A DNA stretch of 64,000 bases from the NCBI GenBank assembly GCA_964036275.1, contig OZ038433.1:11020446-11084445 (forward strand), in the 5' to 3' direction. The notes below the pieces were generated by a model. The model saw only the letters and a program-made list of their open reading frames with translations. It made no database searches and was not told the DNA's origin. The translations under genes and the position numbers were made by a program. The stretch is from Litoditis marina. Taxonomy: Eukaryota; Nematoda; Chromadorea; Rhabditida; Rhabditidae. Below, in pieces: positions 48,063 to 60,431 of this stretch; position 1 is the first letter of the stretch; the number at the start of each line of letters is the position of its first letter.

Positions 48063-48954
48063 CAAGGACCAACTACAAAAACGAGATTGTGTGTGGATTC
48101 GAGAGACGTAGACTGGTGAGACTGGAGGACAGTTGAGGATTTGACGAGAAACCAGTAGTGATTATGGGAGACAAGGTCATTCGTTATGTAAATGGATCAC
48201 AGGACTTGGCAACACGAATCCACCTGGCAGTTTCATGTGGTTATTTATTCTGCTGTGTAGTTGTAGTTCGAACACGCTACGAGAAGTAAATGGAGAAGTT
48301 ACGTGAAAACGTGACAAAATATCTGAAAGTGTGCACTTTATTTCCAACTTTCTCTAGTTCTAATGTGCTTTATGGCGCAAAACTCCACGGATAGGAATGT
48401 AATAAAGATCTTTAGGAATTCTGATAACAAGTTCACAAATGCTACAAAAATAACAGTGCTTTAAAGGAACGGCGATTAGAGATTCAAACGTGAAATTGGC
48501 GCCAAATGTCGGCAGCGTTTTCGCCTCATTAGTGTGGATATGAGTCATTATCAGACTGATGCACAAACAGTATGGGGAGGCCTGTCTCTCGCTAGAGATC
48601 AATCAATAGATATGATATATACGTCATGTGCTATACACTTAGAAATATATCAGACAATGTTACAACTGACCTCTGACCTACGTCAAAAACGTGTGAGGTC
48701 ATGTGTTGAATCGTGAATACATCTATTATATCCTATATCTGGTCAGCTTGTTCAATATCACGTTGGAAGTGGGAATCTTAAATGTGAAAAAAATGGTTGT
48801 CTCGTAGTCAGACAACTTGATGTTTTCGTTCAAAATCATAATTTTTTTTTCTGTTAGGTCTAGGGTAACTTTAAGGCATATATAAAAACCAGAGCATCCC
48901 ATAAATCTACAATATAGGGACTTAGATAGACTCATGAATACATTGATGCGTAGC

Positions 48955-49110
48955 AACCAGCAGCGGAGGTGGTAGCAGCGGCTGCGCGGAAGCTGTGCGC
49001 GATTGTGGCCGCGCGTGCGGCCGCGCGTCGGCCGGCGGCGGCGCGGTCGTGTATCCGCCTATCATCGGGGGACACTTGTGCACACGAAGTCCCTCTTGAG
49101 CCGGTGCCAA
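48955..49110 (-). other. GC-rich island with a coding-like minus-strand frame
   Basis: A strongly GC-rich block in an AT-rich region. On the minus strand it reads an Ala/Pro/Arg-rich frame beginning MIGGYTTAPPPADARPHARP. It could be a far-upstream exon of the GATA gene or simply GC-rich promoter DNA. There is no domain and no verified splice partner. Confidence 0.25.
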
Positions 49111-50179
49111 CACAATGACATGGTGTAAACATATTATCAGGGTCGCCCGCACCAAATACACTTCCGCGCCACTAGACAAACACGGGCAGCCGGCTACCGT
49201 ACACAAACACTGCGTCTCTCGACTGGACCCGCTCTCTCGTCGCCGTCTGACCCGGACGACAGGTTATCAGCGGCTTATCAAGTGGAGAAGGTGTCAGCAG
49301 AACGCACCACCTACTTAACGGGGAAGAAAGATTACGGTAGTTAGGGCGACACAGCGATAAGAAAGTGATACCGTAACTCATGCAAACCAGTGAAAGCGTG
49401 ACATCTAGACAGTCATACATAGTGCTCGGAAAGAAAGTTGCGAAAGTCGTTGCGAAACATTTGATGGTATTGCTCTGAAAACTATAAGCAAGCAGTGTAC
49501 CTCAATCGAGGAAAAGCTCAGGCGATCATATCGAGCTCATTAACTATCTCGAATTTGTTGGAAATTAGACTATGTTGTAGCCGCACTGTCTATACCACAA
49601 ACGTGATCATAGAAGTCTAGCTTCTCAACGCAAAACTGAGTAGTCAACTACAACTATTCCAACTGGTATGAACTTCTTCCATGACCAGTTACTTACGAAC
49701 ACAATTTCTCAGTTAGTGTTCCAACCTCCAGACGAAAACCATTCTGATCGGTCACATTTTCTCTCTCCACCGTGAGTGGAGTGCCCGGTCTCCAGAGATT
49801 ACTGTAACAGTCCTTTAAGCCTGATGAGATTATCTCCGTGGGTATTGTCCGGGGGTGCCAGGGCGCGAGCCTAGGTTAGGAGATAAAGGATAAGGGGTCA
49901 TAGAGAGAGGGAGAGAAAGAGGGTAAGAGAGACAGAGAGATAAAGGATAAGAGGTCGCGGATCAATAGAGACCTCCCGTACTCCCGCTGTGATAACTGCC
50001 ATCTATGGACCGCCCTGTGTGTGCCAAGCCTTCCTTTAACAGCAATTATGTCCGTCTGGCGCCCTCCTCGATTCACACACTCTCTCGCCACTAACAATGA
50101 GAACAATGAACCGTGGTCAAAGCCCTGGCACACAACCTAACCCAAGCTACTTACTGCCCACGTCATTTGAAGCTGATAA

Positions 50180-50250
50180 ACTACCCGCCTGACGCGGGAA
50201 TCGAACTCGGGACGGAAGTTCCGCAGTCGCCGACGCTATCACTGAACCAA
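50180..50250 (-). pseudogene. tRNA-like repeat
   Basis: The minus strand has ttggttcagtgatagcgtc (A-box-like) and gagttcgattcccgcg (B box). The arms do not give a standard cloverleaf. Probably tRNA-derived. Confidence 0.45.
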
Positions 50251-51128
50251 TCACATGTACACATCGTAAACTGAACGATACAGTAGGCTATTGGAGCGCT
50301 TTGAAATTTCGACAAATTTTTGAAATAGGCGGTGAAGTTCTACAAAACAACGGTTTGGACATCATTTTCGTCCTGCTATACGCGAAATTTTAGTTTATTC
50401 ACGAATAAAGCTTATTCTGAGTTAGCATCGAACACATTTCGAACAGGATACGCCAAACGCCGGTTTGGCGCCAAAAAGACGTTGTCAGCGAATGGCGCCA
50501 GATTGGCTTGACAGGTGTGAGATTGGGTGGGAACGCACGGTTCTAATCCTATATAGAGGATTATCGAGGCTGAGTTGTAGTTTGAACTCTGTAGTTTGGA
50601 AATTTCGACCGGAAAGCAACGGGTTCAAACTACAAATGAACCGAATGGCCCCAACCTAGACGATTACGAAATGAAAATTAGAGCTCTAGTTAAAATAGTT
50701 TAAAAGAATAGTTAAGAGAATAACTACTAAAAGTGGTACGTTTCCTCTCTACCCGAAAAAGCTCAGTTGTAGTTAGAAATCCACAAACATTGTTATTTCG
50801 AAATGTTCGAAAACTTAACTACTAAGAAACAATGGTTTTGAATTGATGAAACAAAACATAACTTGTTTAGAAAGAAATTTACAGAGGAAAGAGAGCAAAA
50901 TTGAAAAGTTAACGAGAGAGAGAGAGAGAGAGAGAGAGTGATAGGCAGAGAGGAAGATTAAGAGAGACAGAGAAAGAGAGAAGATAACAATGAGAAAGAG
51001 AGAAAGAGATAAGCAGGGAGTATAATGAGAGAAGATAGATGATCAATAGAAAGAAAGGACCAGATGGCCTGGCCTGGGAACGAGAGTATCACATTATCAT
51101 CCCTCCACACAGAGAGAGGACACAAACT

Positions 51129-51310
51129 GACTCCACCCACTAACGAGTACGACCTTTTACGTGAAAACATGTGGGAAAGGTGAACTCCGGCCACTGACGA
51201 GTACGGCCTTTTACGTGGGAAGACGTGGAAAACGTGTTAAATGTGAACTCCGCCCATCAAACAGTACGGCATTTTACGTGAAAACACGTGAAAACACGTG
51301 AAAACGTGAG
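51129..51310 (+). repeat. Minisatellite carrying CACGTG/TTTTACGTG motifs
   Basis: Three units of about 55-60 bp: gaactccgcccactgacgag-like, then tacggccttttacgtgaaaa, then one or more acgtgaaaac. The last unit has the 8-11 bp acacgtgaaa tandemly repeated. Confidence 0.8.
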
Positions 51311-51661
51311 AGCATACAACACGTGTACGTAAACAAATCTCGCACAACTATCACATCTCTTTCAAGTGAGTCTTGAAACACGAGCCAATTGATCAAATTC
51401 GAATTGTGATGCTCCTGAACCTTTTTTACACAATCTACTACAAACTGTCAAGTTATTTTGTATATTATTTTGTTATTTTGTATATTGTAAAGTTATTTTG
51501 TATATATGTAAAGTTAGTTTGCGATATTGAACTCTTGGCTCGAGGTGGTTGCGGACAGAATCTACCGTAACCTTTCTCATGCTCTTTCTCATGAGTGAAA
51601 ACCAATATTTCGAGATTTAACTTGGTTATTCCAGATTACCATTGAGTTTTCAGTAACACTT

Positions 51662-51800
51662 ATACTAGAAGTCAATTGAACAGTCACGTGAAGATAGCCT
51701 TCTGATAGTGAATCGTGCACTTTGTCATTGCACGTTTCTGAGTTGTGTTGTGCTTTTATGCTTCACGTGACTGTGCAATTGGCTGACAGTATACGAGCAA
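51662..51800. mobile_element. GTATAC-ended MITE, copy 2
   Basis: Matches 45672-45812 (gtgcactttgtcattgcac, tgagttgtgttgtgctt, cacgtgactgtgcaattg, cagtatac). Confidence 0.75.
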
Positions 51801-51979
51801 CCCGTTCGATCGATACAGTTCTCTCTAGAGCGGTAACAACTCCTCGTAAACTCATGAGATCAACTCACGCACCTATTTCGACAACTTTTGATCATATTCA
51901 TTCGATAGCCATGCTATAAAAACACGTAAACTTCCAGAATAGCTCATGAACTACTCATGAGAAAGAGCATGGTAGATTG

Positions 51980-52009
51980 GAGGACAGAGAGAGGAAGAGA
52001 GCAACAGGA

Positions 52010-52053
<44 letters not shown>

Positions 52054-52376
52054 GTAGAAAGAGAGGTTTATCTCCTTAAAGCGGACCTGTCTAAAGTGAT
52101 CAAGGTAAAAGGTTCCGTTGGCCATTTATCTGTGGCCCGGGAAAACGGTACATATCAGAATTGCCATCGATTGGGGGCTATAGCCTGGGGGCACAAAATG
52201 CATTATCATTTCGCTTTCTCTCTCTCTCCTTCCCTCTCTTTCTATCCCATTCTTCTTCTTCAATCCCCTCTCTCTCTCTACTCCCTCTCTATCTCCCTCC
52301 CTCCATCTCCCTCTCCTTTCTTCCTCTCAGTCTCTCTTATTCTCTTTCTACTTCCTTTCTCTTCCCCTCGCTTCTC

Positions 52377-52413
<37 letters not shown>

Positions 52414-52552
52414 ACATAGCCTGGGGGTACAAAATGCATTATCATTTCGCATTCATTGGGATAAGAGATTGGCTAGCAGATATGATGACAAGCCGGGGGA
52501 AATTGGTGAAATGAGAGGAGAGAAATGGGGGGAGAGGGATAGAGAGAGAGAA

Positions 52553-52583
<31 letters not shown>

Positions 52584-52740
52584 AACAGATGCAGAGAAGG
52601 AAATGCCGAGAAAGAGATGCAGAGAGTGAGGGGAAGAGAGAGTGAGAGATAGAGAAAGAGACAGACAGAAAGATAGAGAGTGAGAGAGAAAGAGACAGAC
52701 AGAAAGATAGAGAGTGAGAGATAGAGAGAGATACATTGGA
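51980..52740. repeat. GA tract, CT tract and second GA tract
   Basis: GA-rich at 51980-52068, CT-rich at 52208-52414 and GA-rich at 52515-52735. The block gcctgggg.acaaaatgca / ttatcatttcgc occurs on both sides of the CT tract (52186 and 52418). Long open frames here are simple-repeat translations. Confidence 0.9.
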
Positions 52741-53054
52741 CTAGTGAAGAAGAAGGCGGGTGGATCTAACAAAAGATTAAGCTCTTTATCGTATCCCAAA
52801 CGCAAATATGATTCTCTCTAATGAATAGGCCACTCAACTAATACTACGAATAGCACTGCGAAAAAGTTCATCTAAACATTGATAGTCCTGAATTTACATT
52901 CTATTTTCTTTTGTTGTAAACAAAAATAACAATAATATTAAGCATTTCCTTTTGATAGAAGGCTGCCTGATTGGTGTTTACTCTTTGTCTCCAGATGACT
53001 AAGCCCCCCTGGCTTTTCCCTTATTTCTGGCCGTATGATGATAACAGACAGAGA

Positions 53055-53078
53055 GGAGAGTCTCTCTCTCTCTAAATA

Positions 53079-53146
<68 letters not shown>

Positions 53147-53245
53147 TCTATCCCTCTAGAGAAAGATAGAGAGAGAGAGGACAGAGAGATACAGAGAGAG
53201 GACAGAGAAAGAGAGAGAGGACAGAGAAAGAGAGAGAGGTCTCTG
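53055..53245. repeat. CT, (AT)n and GA microsatellites
   Basis: (CT)n, then (TA)n at 53103-53140, then GA-rich units containing ggacagagaaagagagag. Confidence 0.92.
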
Positions 53246-53351
53246 GCGTCTGGCCGTCTAATGATAACAGACAGAGGAGATAGTTAATGGCATCGCAGAG
53301 TATAAACTATGCAAGACGTCTCACATAAACACTAGACATTGTTCCCTAAAA

Positions 53352-53492
53352 TGGTGTATACTAGAAGTTAATCGAATATTCACGTAAAGCCGGCATTCTA
53401 CACAGATATCGTGCACTTTCTAGTTGCACATTACTGAGTTCTGCTGTGTTCTGCGTGTACCACGTGACTGTGCAGGTGACTAACAGTTTAGG
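53352..53492. mobile_element. GTATAC-ended MITE, copy 3 (diverged)
   Basis: tgtatactagaagttaatcg start, tcgtgcactt core, ctgagttctgctgtgtt and cacgtgactgtgcaggtgac, as in the other copies. Confidence 0.7.
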
Positions 53493-53680
53493 ATTTGTCA
53501 AACCGTTGTGGACACCGTACCATCGATTTTGTATGGGAAGGGGTTTGGCGAGCGACCAGTTCGTCTGCGTATCATTGATCTCCTCACTCTCTCAACTGCT
53601 GGCAGATAATCAACGACCGCTCGCCCCGCATCGCTCAATCAATAAAACCCTCTGCTGTCTTTATGGGGAAAATGGCGATA
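53491..53680 (+). repeat. 190-bp conserved direct repeat, copy 1
   Basis: Runs from ggatttgtca to aaatggcgat. It is nearly identical over long blocks (caccgtaccatcgattttgt, cagttcgtctgcgtatcatt, ctctcaactgctggcagata) to 62550-62740. Not framed by obvious inverted ends. Confidence 0.9.
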
Positions 53681-53771
53681 GTGACCAAATATTTGTTGTA
53701 GTTTGATCTCAATCACTCATTTGAACCCGAAAACCGCGGGATCAAACTACAAACACCGCGGGATAGGAATG

Positions 53772-54006
53772 TATAGTCTTTTCCATTCCTACTGAGACTC
53801 ATACAGTAGGATTCCGAAACTTCCAAGCCGTTTTGATTACTTACTTTTTATTCGAGAAGTTGAGGACTTTCGTACCTCATTCTCCTTCTCAGGTAGAGTA
53901 AATATACGAGAGCATTTTACAATAACTTCATTTTCAGCTTCACAACAGCCTTCGGAAATTTTGTAAGGTTACTGTAGGAGTCTCAGTAGGAATGGTGTGA
54001 ACTATA
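53772..54006. mobile_element. TATAGT-ended MITE (235 bp)
   Basis: Ends TATAGTCTTTTCCATTCC and the inverted AACTATA...; contains tctcagtaggaatgg. Preceded by gggatcaaactacaaacacc as in other copies. Confidence 0.85.
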
Positions 54007-54297
54007 TACACGGTGAAAAGCTTGCCTCAGGAAGAGCGGACCAAGTGCACACGTTTCGGATTATGAGAAGTTTCACGTGAATTTGACGTAAAGTGAAATT
54101 CAGGAAAGAAGAGGGGAAGAGAGATAGATGAAAAAAGACAGTAAGAGCGACGGAAAAAGGGAAAAGAGCAAATCTCAACTAAACTCTCACGTCTCGGTCA
54201 AACGAGGCTCCTAGGGATACGGTATCTGCAATACTGATGGGTTTTGCTGATGGAGTATTTTCCAGTGAATGACAATGGTACCTTTGAAGGCTGAGGT

Positions 54298-54475
54298 AGA
54301 GAGAGAGAGAAAGAGAAAAATAGAGAAAGAGAGAGAGAATAGAGAGAGATATGGGGAGAGAGAGAGAGATATGGGGAGAGAGAGAAAGAGAGAGATATGG
54401 GGAGAGAGAGAGAGAGAATAGAGAGAGAGAGAGAGAGATATGGGGAGAGAGAGAGAAAGAGAGAGAGTTATAGTA
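54298..54475. repeat. GA-rich minisatellite with ATATGGGGAGAGA units
   Basis: Repeats of gagatatggggagagagag within GA sequence. Further GA sequence lies at 54615-54690. Confidence 0.9.
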
Positions 54476-55017
54476 CCCTCGAAAGCTATTAGGAAATGTC
54501 GGTGAAAAGTGGAAAAAAGGTCGGTCGCCTAGTGATTTTTCGGCAATATTTCACTATCGCAGAGCAGGCATTAAACGAGCGGGAAGATACCTTTCGGTTG
54601 GTTTGGAGGGTACAGAGAAAAAGAGAAGAGGGAGAGAGCGAGAGAGAAAGAAAAATACATGAGAAAGAAAGAGATAGAGAGAGAGCCGAAGATATTGATA
54701 AAACCTGAGATCACAAGATGAACTTCCGGTTTCCGGTCTCTGCCTACAAACGGAAGGCAAAACTGTTCAGCTATACCCCTCGCTTCAGATACCAACCTGC
54801 GTCCACCTCAAACGAACGCTATTTCTCTGCTCTCACATGGTGCCGAGATACAGGTCTCTCGAAATAGTGCTTGGAACGAGAGACGCAGGATGTGATAAAA
54901 ATGGCGAGATACGGCTGTATTCGTACTCTTAAAGAAGTCTGATTGGGCTCTCTCTCTCATTTGGCATATTTTTGATGCGAGAGGGAGGGACAGAGAAGTG
55001 AGAAAGAGAGAAAGAGT

Positions 55018-55081
<64 letters not shown>

Positions 55082-55083
55082 AG

Positions 55084-55126
<43 letters not shown>

Positions 55127-55135
55127 GACAGAGAG
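55018..55135. repeat. (GA)n microsatellite
   Basis: Long GA run with gaatga and gacaga interruptions. A CT-rich tract follows at 55386-55450. Confidence 0.95.
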
Positions 55136-55707
55136 ATGACAGGGCGCGTCGCGGTCCTATCAGAAACAGTGCGCGAAGCGGAAATACATCACTGTTCTAA
55201 GATATATCTGCAAATGTACTCTTAAAGAAGTCTACTCGGGCGCGACGCGTCGATCAGCGCGCGTCGCGGTCCCATCCGAACCTGAGCTAATCTGACAATG
55301 TGCTGAGTGGTGAGGAGGCGAATTTGAATGCGTGGCGGCCTCGGTAATCAGTGAAGACGGCTGGTGGGGGCGGGGCCTATTACCATCTCTCTCTCTCTCT
55401 CTATCTCCCTCTCTCTTTCTCTCTCTCTCTGTCTCTCTTTCTCTCTCTCACCCCATTCAACCACCAACTCAATATACTCCTGATCAACCTCAATTCCGCG
55501 AGGTCATTTCCATCAGGTCGCGCGTGTAAAGTGCAAAGTGCACGTTGTAGTTGTAGTTTGATCAGCTTGATGGTTGTAGTATATGCTTCTTGGTTGTTTT
55601 GATCTGCTTTTATAGTTTTGTAACTATTTACATTGTTTTTTGTCCACTGAAAGTAGCAGGATCGAACAGAAATCAGGGTACACAGAAGCTCCCTCGTAAA
55701 CTGCTGA

Positions 55708-55820
55708 TGGTATATAGTTTGTTCCACCCACTTATAACCTTCTACAGTAATCTGCTAACACTTCCAGGTCAAAGTTTGGTATATTAGCGTATTCAGAAGT
55801 CCTCAAAATGTTGATAGTGT
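55708..55820 (+). repeat. TATAGTTYGTTCCACCCACT repeat, copy 1
   Basis: tatagtttgttccacccact, then ctacagtaatctgct, ttcggtatatt-like and tgttttctgca blocks, match 63043-63165. Confidence 0.75.
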
Positions 55821-55842
55821 CTTCTGCATGTTTACTGGGGCC

Positions 55843-55914
55843 GAGTGGTCGACTGGTTGTGTGCGCGCTAGCACTCAATACACCATGGTTCGATCCCACT
55901 CGGCGCGGTATCTT
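55843..55914 (+). pseudogene. tRNA-like repeat
   Basis: gccgagtggtcgactggttg (A-box-like) and ggttcgatccc (B box). The ends gccgagtg/cactcggc pair over 8 bp like an acceptor stem, but the T and anticodon arms are poor. tRNA-derived repeat or decayed gene. Confidence 0.4.
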
Positions 55915-56719
55915 CATGGCGGACCGCATGAGCTGGTAATAACGCTCACCCATGCCTAGTTTCTTATCTACGGACCCCACCCCTCGACGGATTCATCAGT
56001 GATAATTGTCATGGTTGTTAGTTGAATAAAGTAATACACGGCTGAAATAGTTGCCGTAAAAGATTATTATATACTACTACTGACTCTGAAAATTTAAAAC
56101 CAACGTAATAACTTTTTAATTAGAAAACACCCCCTTGAATAATTGACGGATTACTGTAGGAGTACATCGATTGGTGAAACAGACTATAGGATGCTGGCAG
56201 CTGGTTGGTTGGTTGGTAGATGGTGAAGTTCAAGAAATGTTCCTGAGCGGAATAATATGAAGTTTTCACGAACTTAAAAAAATTTTAAAGAATTTAATTT
56301 TAAAGAATCAAAGTTTCTTAAAAGAGACCGGAACACAACCTGAGCAGAGGTTTTGTCACAAATAACTCGTATATTAGTTTGATCAGTCCACGTGATATTC
56401 ACATGACAACGCCGCGCGACACGCAACGCGTCCAATCAAAAGTAGGATACAGCAGCTTTACGAGAAACCACGTTGCTCTCCGGTCTCCTTTAACAGTGCG
56501 AATCAAAGAATTCTTGGAGATGAATTGAGCAATGAACGCTCATTATCAATGTTTTCAAAAACGTAGGTCCTGTCCCAAATTCGCATTACTGTGAGTATAA
56601 ATAGGGATTGAATAGTGATTCGGCGCTGGCACGAAGTATTTTTTATGAGCGATTAGATCTTTGGAGACAGTTGTATAATTGAGAGGTTCGAGGTCGAAAG
56701 GGGATGAGGTAGGTTTAAA

Positions 56720-56995
56720 AAGGAGGGAGAAAGAGAGAGAGAAAGATAGAGAGAGAGTGTCTGAAAAATAGAGAGATAGAGTGTGTGTATCTGAGAAAGA
56801 GAGGAAGAGAGATATACTTAGAGGAGAAAGAAAGAAGTAACTCAAGGAAAAAAGGAGAGGGACAGAGAATGAGTGAAGAAGAGATTAGGGAAAGGAAGAG
56901 AGAAAAAAGCAACGAGAGAGAGAAAGAGAGATAGATTGAAAGAGACAGAGATAAAGAGAGAGAGAGTGAGTGATTGAGACAGAGAAAGAGAGAAA
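56720..56995. repeat. GA-rich simple repeat
   Basis: Interrupted GA/GAAA tract. The long minus-strand open frames over it are repeat translations. Confidence 0.9.
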
Positions 56996-57579
56996 AATGC
57001 ATGATCTTGGAACTCAGTTGCTTTTTCCAAGCGAGACGTCCCTTCAACCGACACAGCTGTATGGAAAAACATGATAAAACCTCGTGAGTACGCAACGCCG
57101 CGAGACTATTTCATAAAAAACACAGAAAAAGTAGGCGAGTGAGAGAGTTTTATTATCTTAAAACTTTATAATAGAGCTCGAATATGATTTGAATCATTTT
57201 ATATTGTGAATATAAGATGAAAACCTATTGAAAACTTGAAAAGTATGCGATATAGTTTTATGGAGCTCGAAACTTTATAATATTACTCGAATAGAGTTTT
57301 AATCATATTATATTGTTTTAGTTTTATGGACCTCATTGTTTTTTGATATTATGGAAACCTTGTAACTTTATAAGTTCGGAAACTTGTAACATGAGAAGAT
57401 TTGAACAAGTTGTACAAAACAAAATTCATTAAAACGGGTGGTTGAGCGAGTTTCATGAACTAATAGCTATAGTACTATTCACCTATGCATGATATTTCAC
57501 AGTAACCGGTTCAAAATTCAAGCCTTACTTATACAAGTACATGACAAATTGTAAGAAAAACACATGAAAATATAGTCAC

Positions 57580-57760
57580 TGCCAAATTTATAAATTTCTG
57601 TCTCACGCCGGAATCGAACCTGCGAGCAAAAGATTCGCAGCATTGTGCTATTAGAGCATATAACCGGCAAGCTTTGGAATAGAAGACATGTGTGCGTACA
57701 CATCGGAAAGAAAGATATACAGTACCCTCTCCCCTTTCTGTTGGCGACGACTATAAAGGA
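57580..57760 (-). repeat. tRNA-containing SINE-like element, copy 2
   Basis: Minus-strand relative of 3260-3451: actatagtcgtcgccaacag start, B box ggttcgattccggcg, end tttataaatttggca. Confidence 0.7.
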
Positions 57761-57906
57761 CGACTGACTGAACTTGTGGGAATTCATTTGAAACAAGAAA
57801 ATTATTATAAAAGGAAATGGAATCGCACTACTCAACGATATTTCACTAATAGTCTGCCCTATTTGCTCACTGTAGAACTGAACAATGTTGCAAACGTTCT
57901 ATAGGA

Positions 57907-58143
57907 TATAGTTCCGCTCATTCCTACTGAAACTTGGCAGCTTGCCAATGAATATTCACAGCTATTTTTCACTACTTTAGAGTTTTTCAAAAAAACTAAA
58001 AAATTTCGTTAGCGGTTGTCCAGTTTTATAAGAACACATGAACAAAAAATTTCATCAGAACGTTCACGTTTTCTCTAAGAAATAGTCTTCCGAAAATCTT
58101 GGCACGATGCCAATGGGTCTCAGAGGGAATGAAACGAACTATA
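57907..58143. mobile_element. TATAGT-ended MITE (237 bp)
   Basis: Inverted ends TATAGTTCCGCTCATTCC and TATAGTTCGTTTCATTCC; internal ttggcagcttgccaa and ttggcacgatgccaa hairpins. Confidence 0.88.
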
Positions 58144-58229
58144 TCACTTTCAAATATAAACACATGTTTGACCATCAGTTTTGGACCAAATAGTACATTA
58201 GTACGTTTGTTTGACCATACATTGCCTGA

Positions 58230-58480
58230 TAGCATGTGATAGGCGATGCCTCCCCAATCCCTTCTCAGATACGATATCCCCGAAATTACGCTGTGTGAGG
58301 GGAATATTCCACAATCTTTTCGAACTATTCATACGTTTTCTTGAAAAACTGTTCTTATAGCCGAAGATAGATCGATTGAATGATAGGGCTTGCCTCCCAA
58401 ATCCCTTCTCAGATACAATATCTCCAAATTGCGCTGTGTAAGATACGATATGCCCAAATTGCGCTGTGTAAGTGGTATGT
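58230..58480. repeat. Tandem copies of a cccttctcagatac block
   Basis: atcccttctcagatac.atat..ccaaattgcgctgtgt occurs at about 58257 and 58399, with a third partial copy at about 58440. Confidence 0.8.
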
Positions 58481-58639
58481 CTACCGTAATCCGTCCCGCG
58501 CGCGCGTGTCTAATCCCCATGACCCCTATTCAACATAATCACACGACTTCGCACCAGTTTTGCGCGAATTTAGACTGAGATGACCAAAAAAGAGAGAAAG
58601 AAGATCCGGATGGCATGACGGATTGTGGATGTGAACATC

Positions 58640-58754
58640 TATCTCTCTAAACTCTCTCCTTTCACTCTCTCTCTCTGTCTCTCTCTTTCTCTCTCTTTCT
58701 TTGCCTCTATTCTCTAACTGTCTCTTCCTCTCTACCCTGTCGCCTCTCTCTCTT

Positions 58755-58796
<42 letters not shown>

Positions 58797-58815
58797 TCTC
58801 TCTCTCTCTCCCCTA
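58640..58815. repeat. CT-rich tract with (CT)n
   Basis: Pyrimidine-rich from 58640, uninterrupted (CT)n at about 58757-58790. Confidence 0.93.
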
Positions 58816-59274
58816 CTCCCCCTATCCTATCATATCGTCCACCAATAGCGCCCCTTCCGATACCGTAACCCGCTTATCACTGATAACCAATCACCCCTTC
58901 TCTAAGAGGTCTGTGCAAAAATGGTTATCACAGGATGGTTTTCAAATTGTAAATGTTACCGTATAAATTAGCAAAACTGAACAGACTGTAGATATCTAAA
59001 GTGATGGCCTGACAGTTATTGTTTCCCGAGCATGAATATTGCATACCTACCGTACTCTCCTTAGTTGCTCATATCAGTTCCCAACCAATCAATACCCGAT
59101 AGTCATTGTCTCACGAATGTGAATATATACCGTACTTCTCTAGTTCGGTAGATCACTCCCAAAAATCAATATCTACCGTAACCCCCTGATAGAGGTTGTT
59201 GACTGATTGATTTGTCCTGTAATCCCATCTTCCTTCGATGCCAGATGGTTCCTAATCACTGCCACATGGCCGGC

Positions 59275-59700
59275 TCCGCGCGGCCAGTGATAAACCGCGG
59301 GCCGAATCAGGCCAGATGCTGGCTATTGACCATTCTTATATCTGGGGGTGGACGAAATTGTGAACATTTAACCGTAAAAACAGAGCGGGGGCAGACCAGA
59401 CACGACATTTCTTGTGACTAGGAATGTATTTAACGTTTATACACGTGACAAAACGTGATGAACCGCGGGTGCACTCAGGCCAGATGCTGGCTAGTGACCA
59501 TTCTAGTTGCTGAGGGATCGAAAAAGTGATATTTCTCATGACTGGGTGGTTTGAAACTGTTAGCAACATTGAAAACTACTTAACACATTAAATTCAGCGG
59601 AAACACGTGACAGAACAGAACAGAAAGTGAGAGAACTGCCCGCGTCCAGTGATAAACCGCGGGCTACGTTCGGGCCAGATGCTGGCATAGTGACCAGACT
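59275..59700. repeat. Three tandem copies of a gccagatgctggc block
   Basis: gataaaccgcgggc...ggccagatgctggc.a.tgacca occurs near 59290, 59460 and 59650, at roughly 180-bp spacing. (CT)n follows at 59936-59970. Confidence 0.85.
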
Positions 59701-59933
59701 TTCGCTTTTCTTATGACTAAAGGGACACAACAAGCTCTTCTGGATACAAAAAGGTGTAAATCGAATCATTGTTTCAAAGTAAGTCGTTCGGGATTGTTTG
59801 GTGTTTGAAGTTGACCGTTCTTCTCTAATTCGAAAGTTCTTAAGACTTTTTCTTTTCTTTTGTACAATACGGTCAATAATAGCCAAAGCAACGGCTGAGA
59901 GATGCGCTCCGATCTTATTTCTCTATTCCCCTC

Positions 59934-59968
<35 letters not shown>

Positions 59969-60250
59969 ACCCTTCTCTTCATCTATCTCTATTTCTCTGC
60001 CCTAAGGATGTTCGCAACAGCTGAGATGCGCTCATTTTCGAATCTCGCCATGTCTATTTCCCCCCAGCAGATGTTCGAAATGGACCGCATCGAGTTGACA
60101 TTCTGATGGCTTGTCAGCCATGTATATATCAATTATCTATCGATTTCATCACAGATGGTTAAGTATATGGTTTCTACTCTTTTTCACAGTTTTCAAAATA
60201 CATTTTACGAGAAAACGAAAGAAAATTCACAGAACAACAAAATCGAGTGG

Positions 60251-60383
60251 TATAGTCGTCGCCAACAGAAAGGCGGGAGGGTACTGTAAATCTTAATTTC
60301 CGCTGTGTACGGACACATGTGTTTGATTCCAAGGTTGTCGCAGGTTCGATTTCGGCAAGTGTCGAAATTTTATAAATTTGGCC
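60251..60383 (+). repeat. tRNA-containing SINE-like element, copy 3 (internally deleted)
   Basis: tatagtcgtcgccaacagaa start, gcaggttcgatttcggc, end tttataaatttggc. The A-box part is missing. Confidence 0.65.
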
Positions 60384-60431
60384 CTTCCTATAATGCGTGC
60401 CGAAGCAAAACGAAAAAATCGTTGTTACACT

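Noticed and set aside
52096..52805. Ser/Leu-rich frames of 107-117 codons on both strands
   Set aside because: They translate CT/GA microsatellites.
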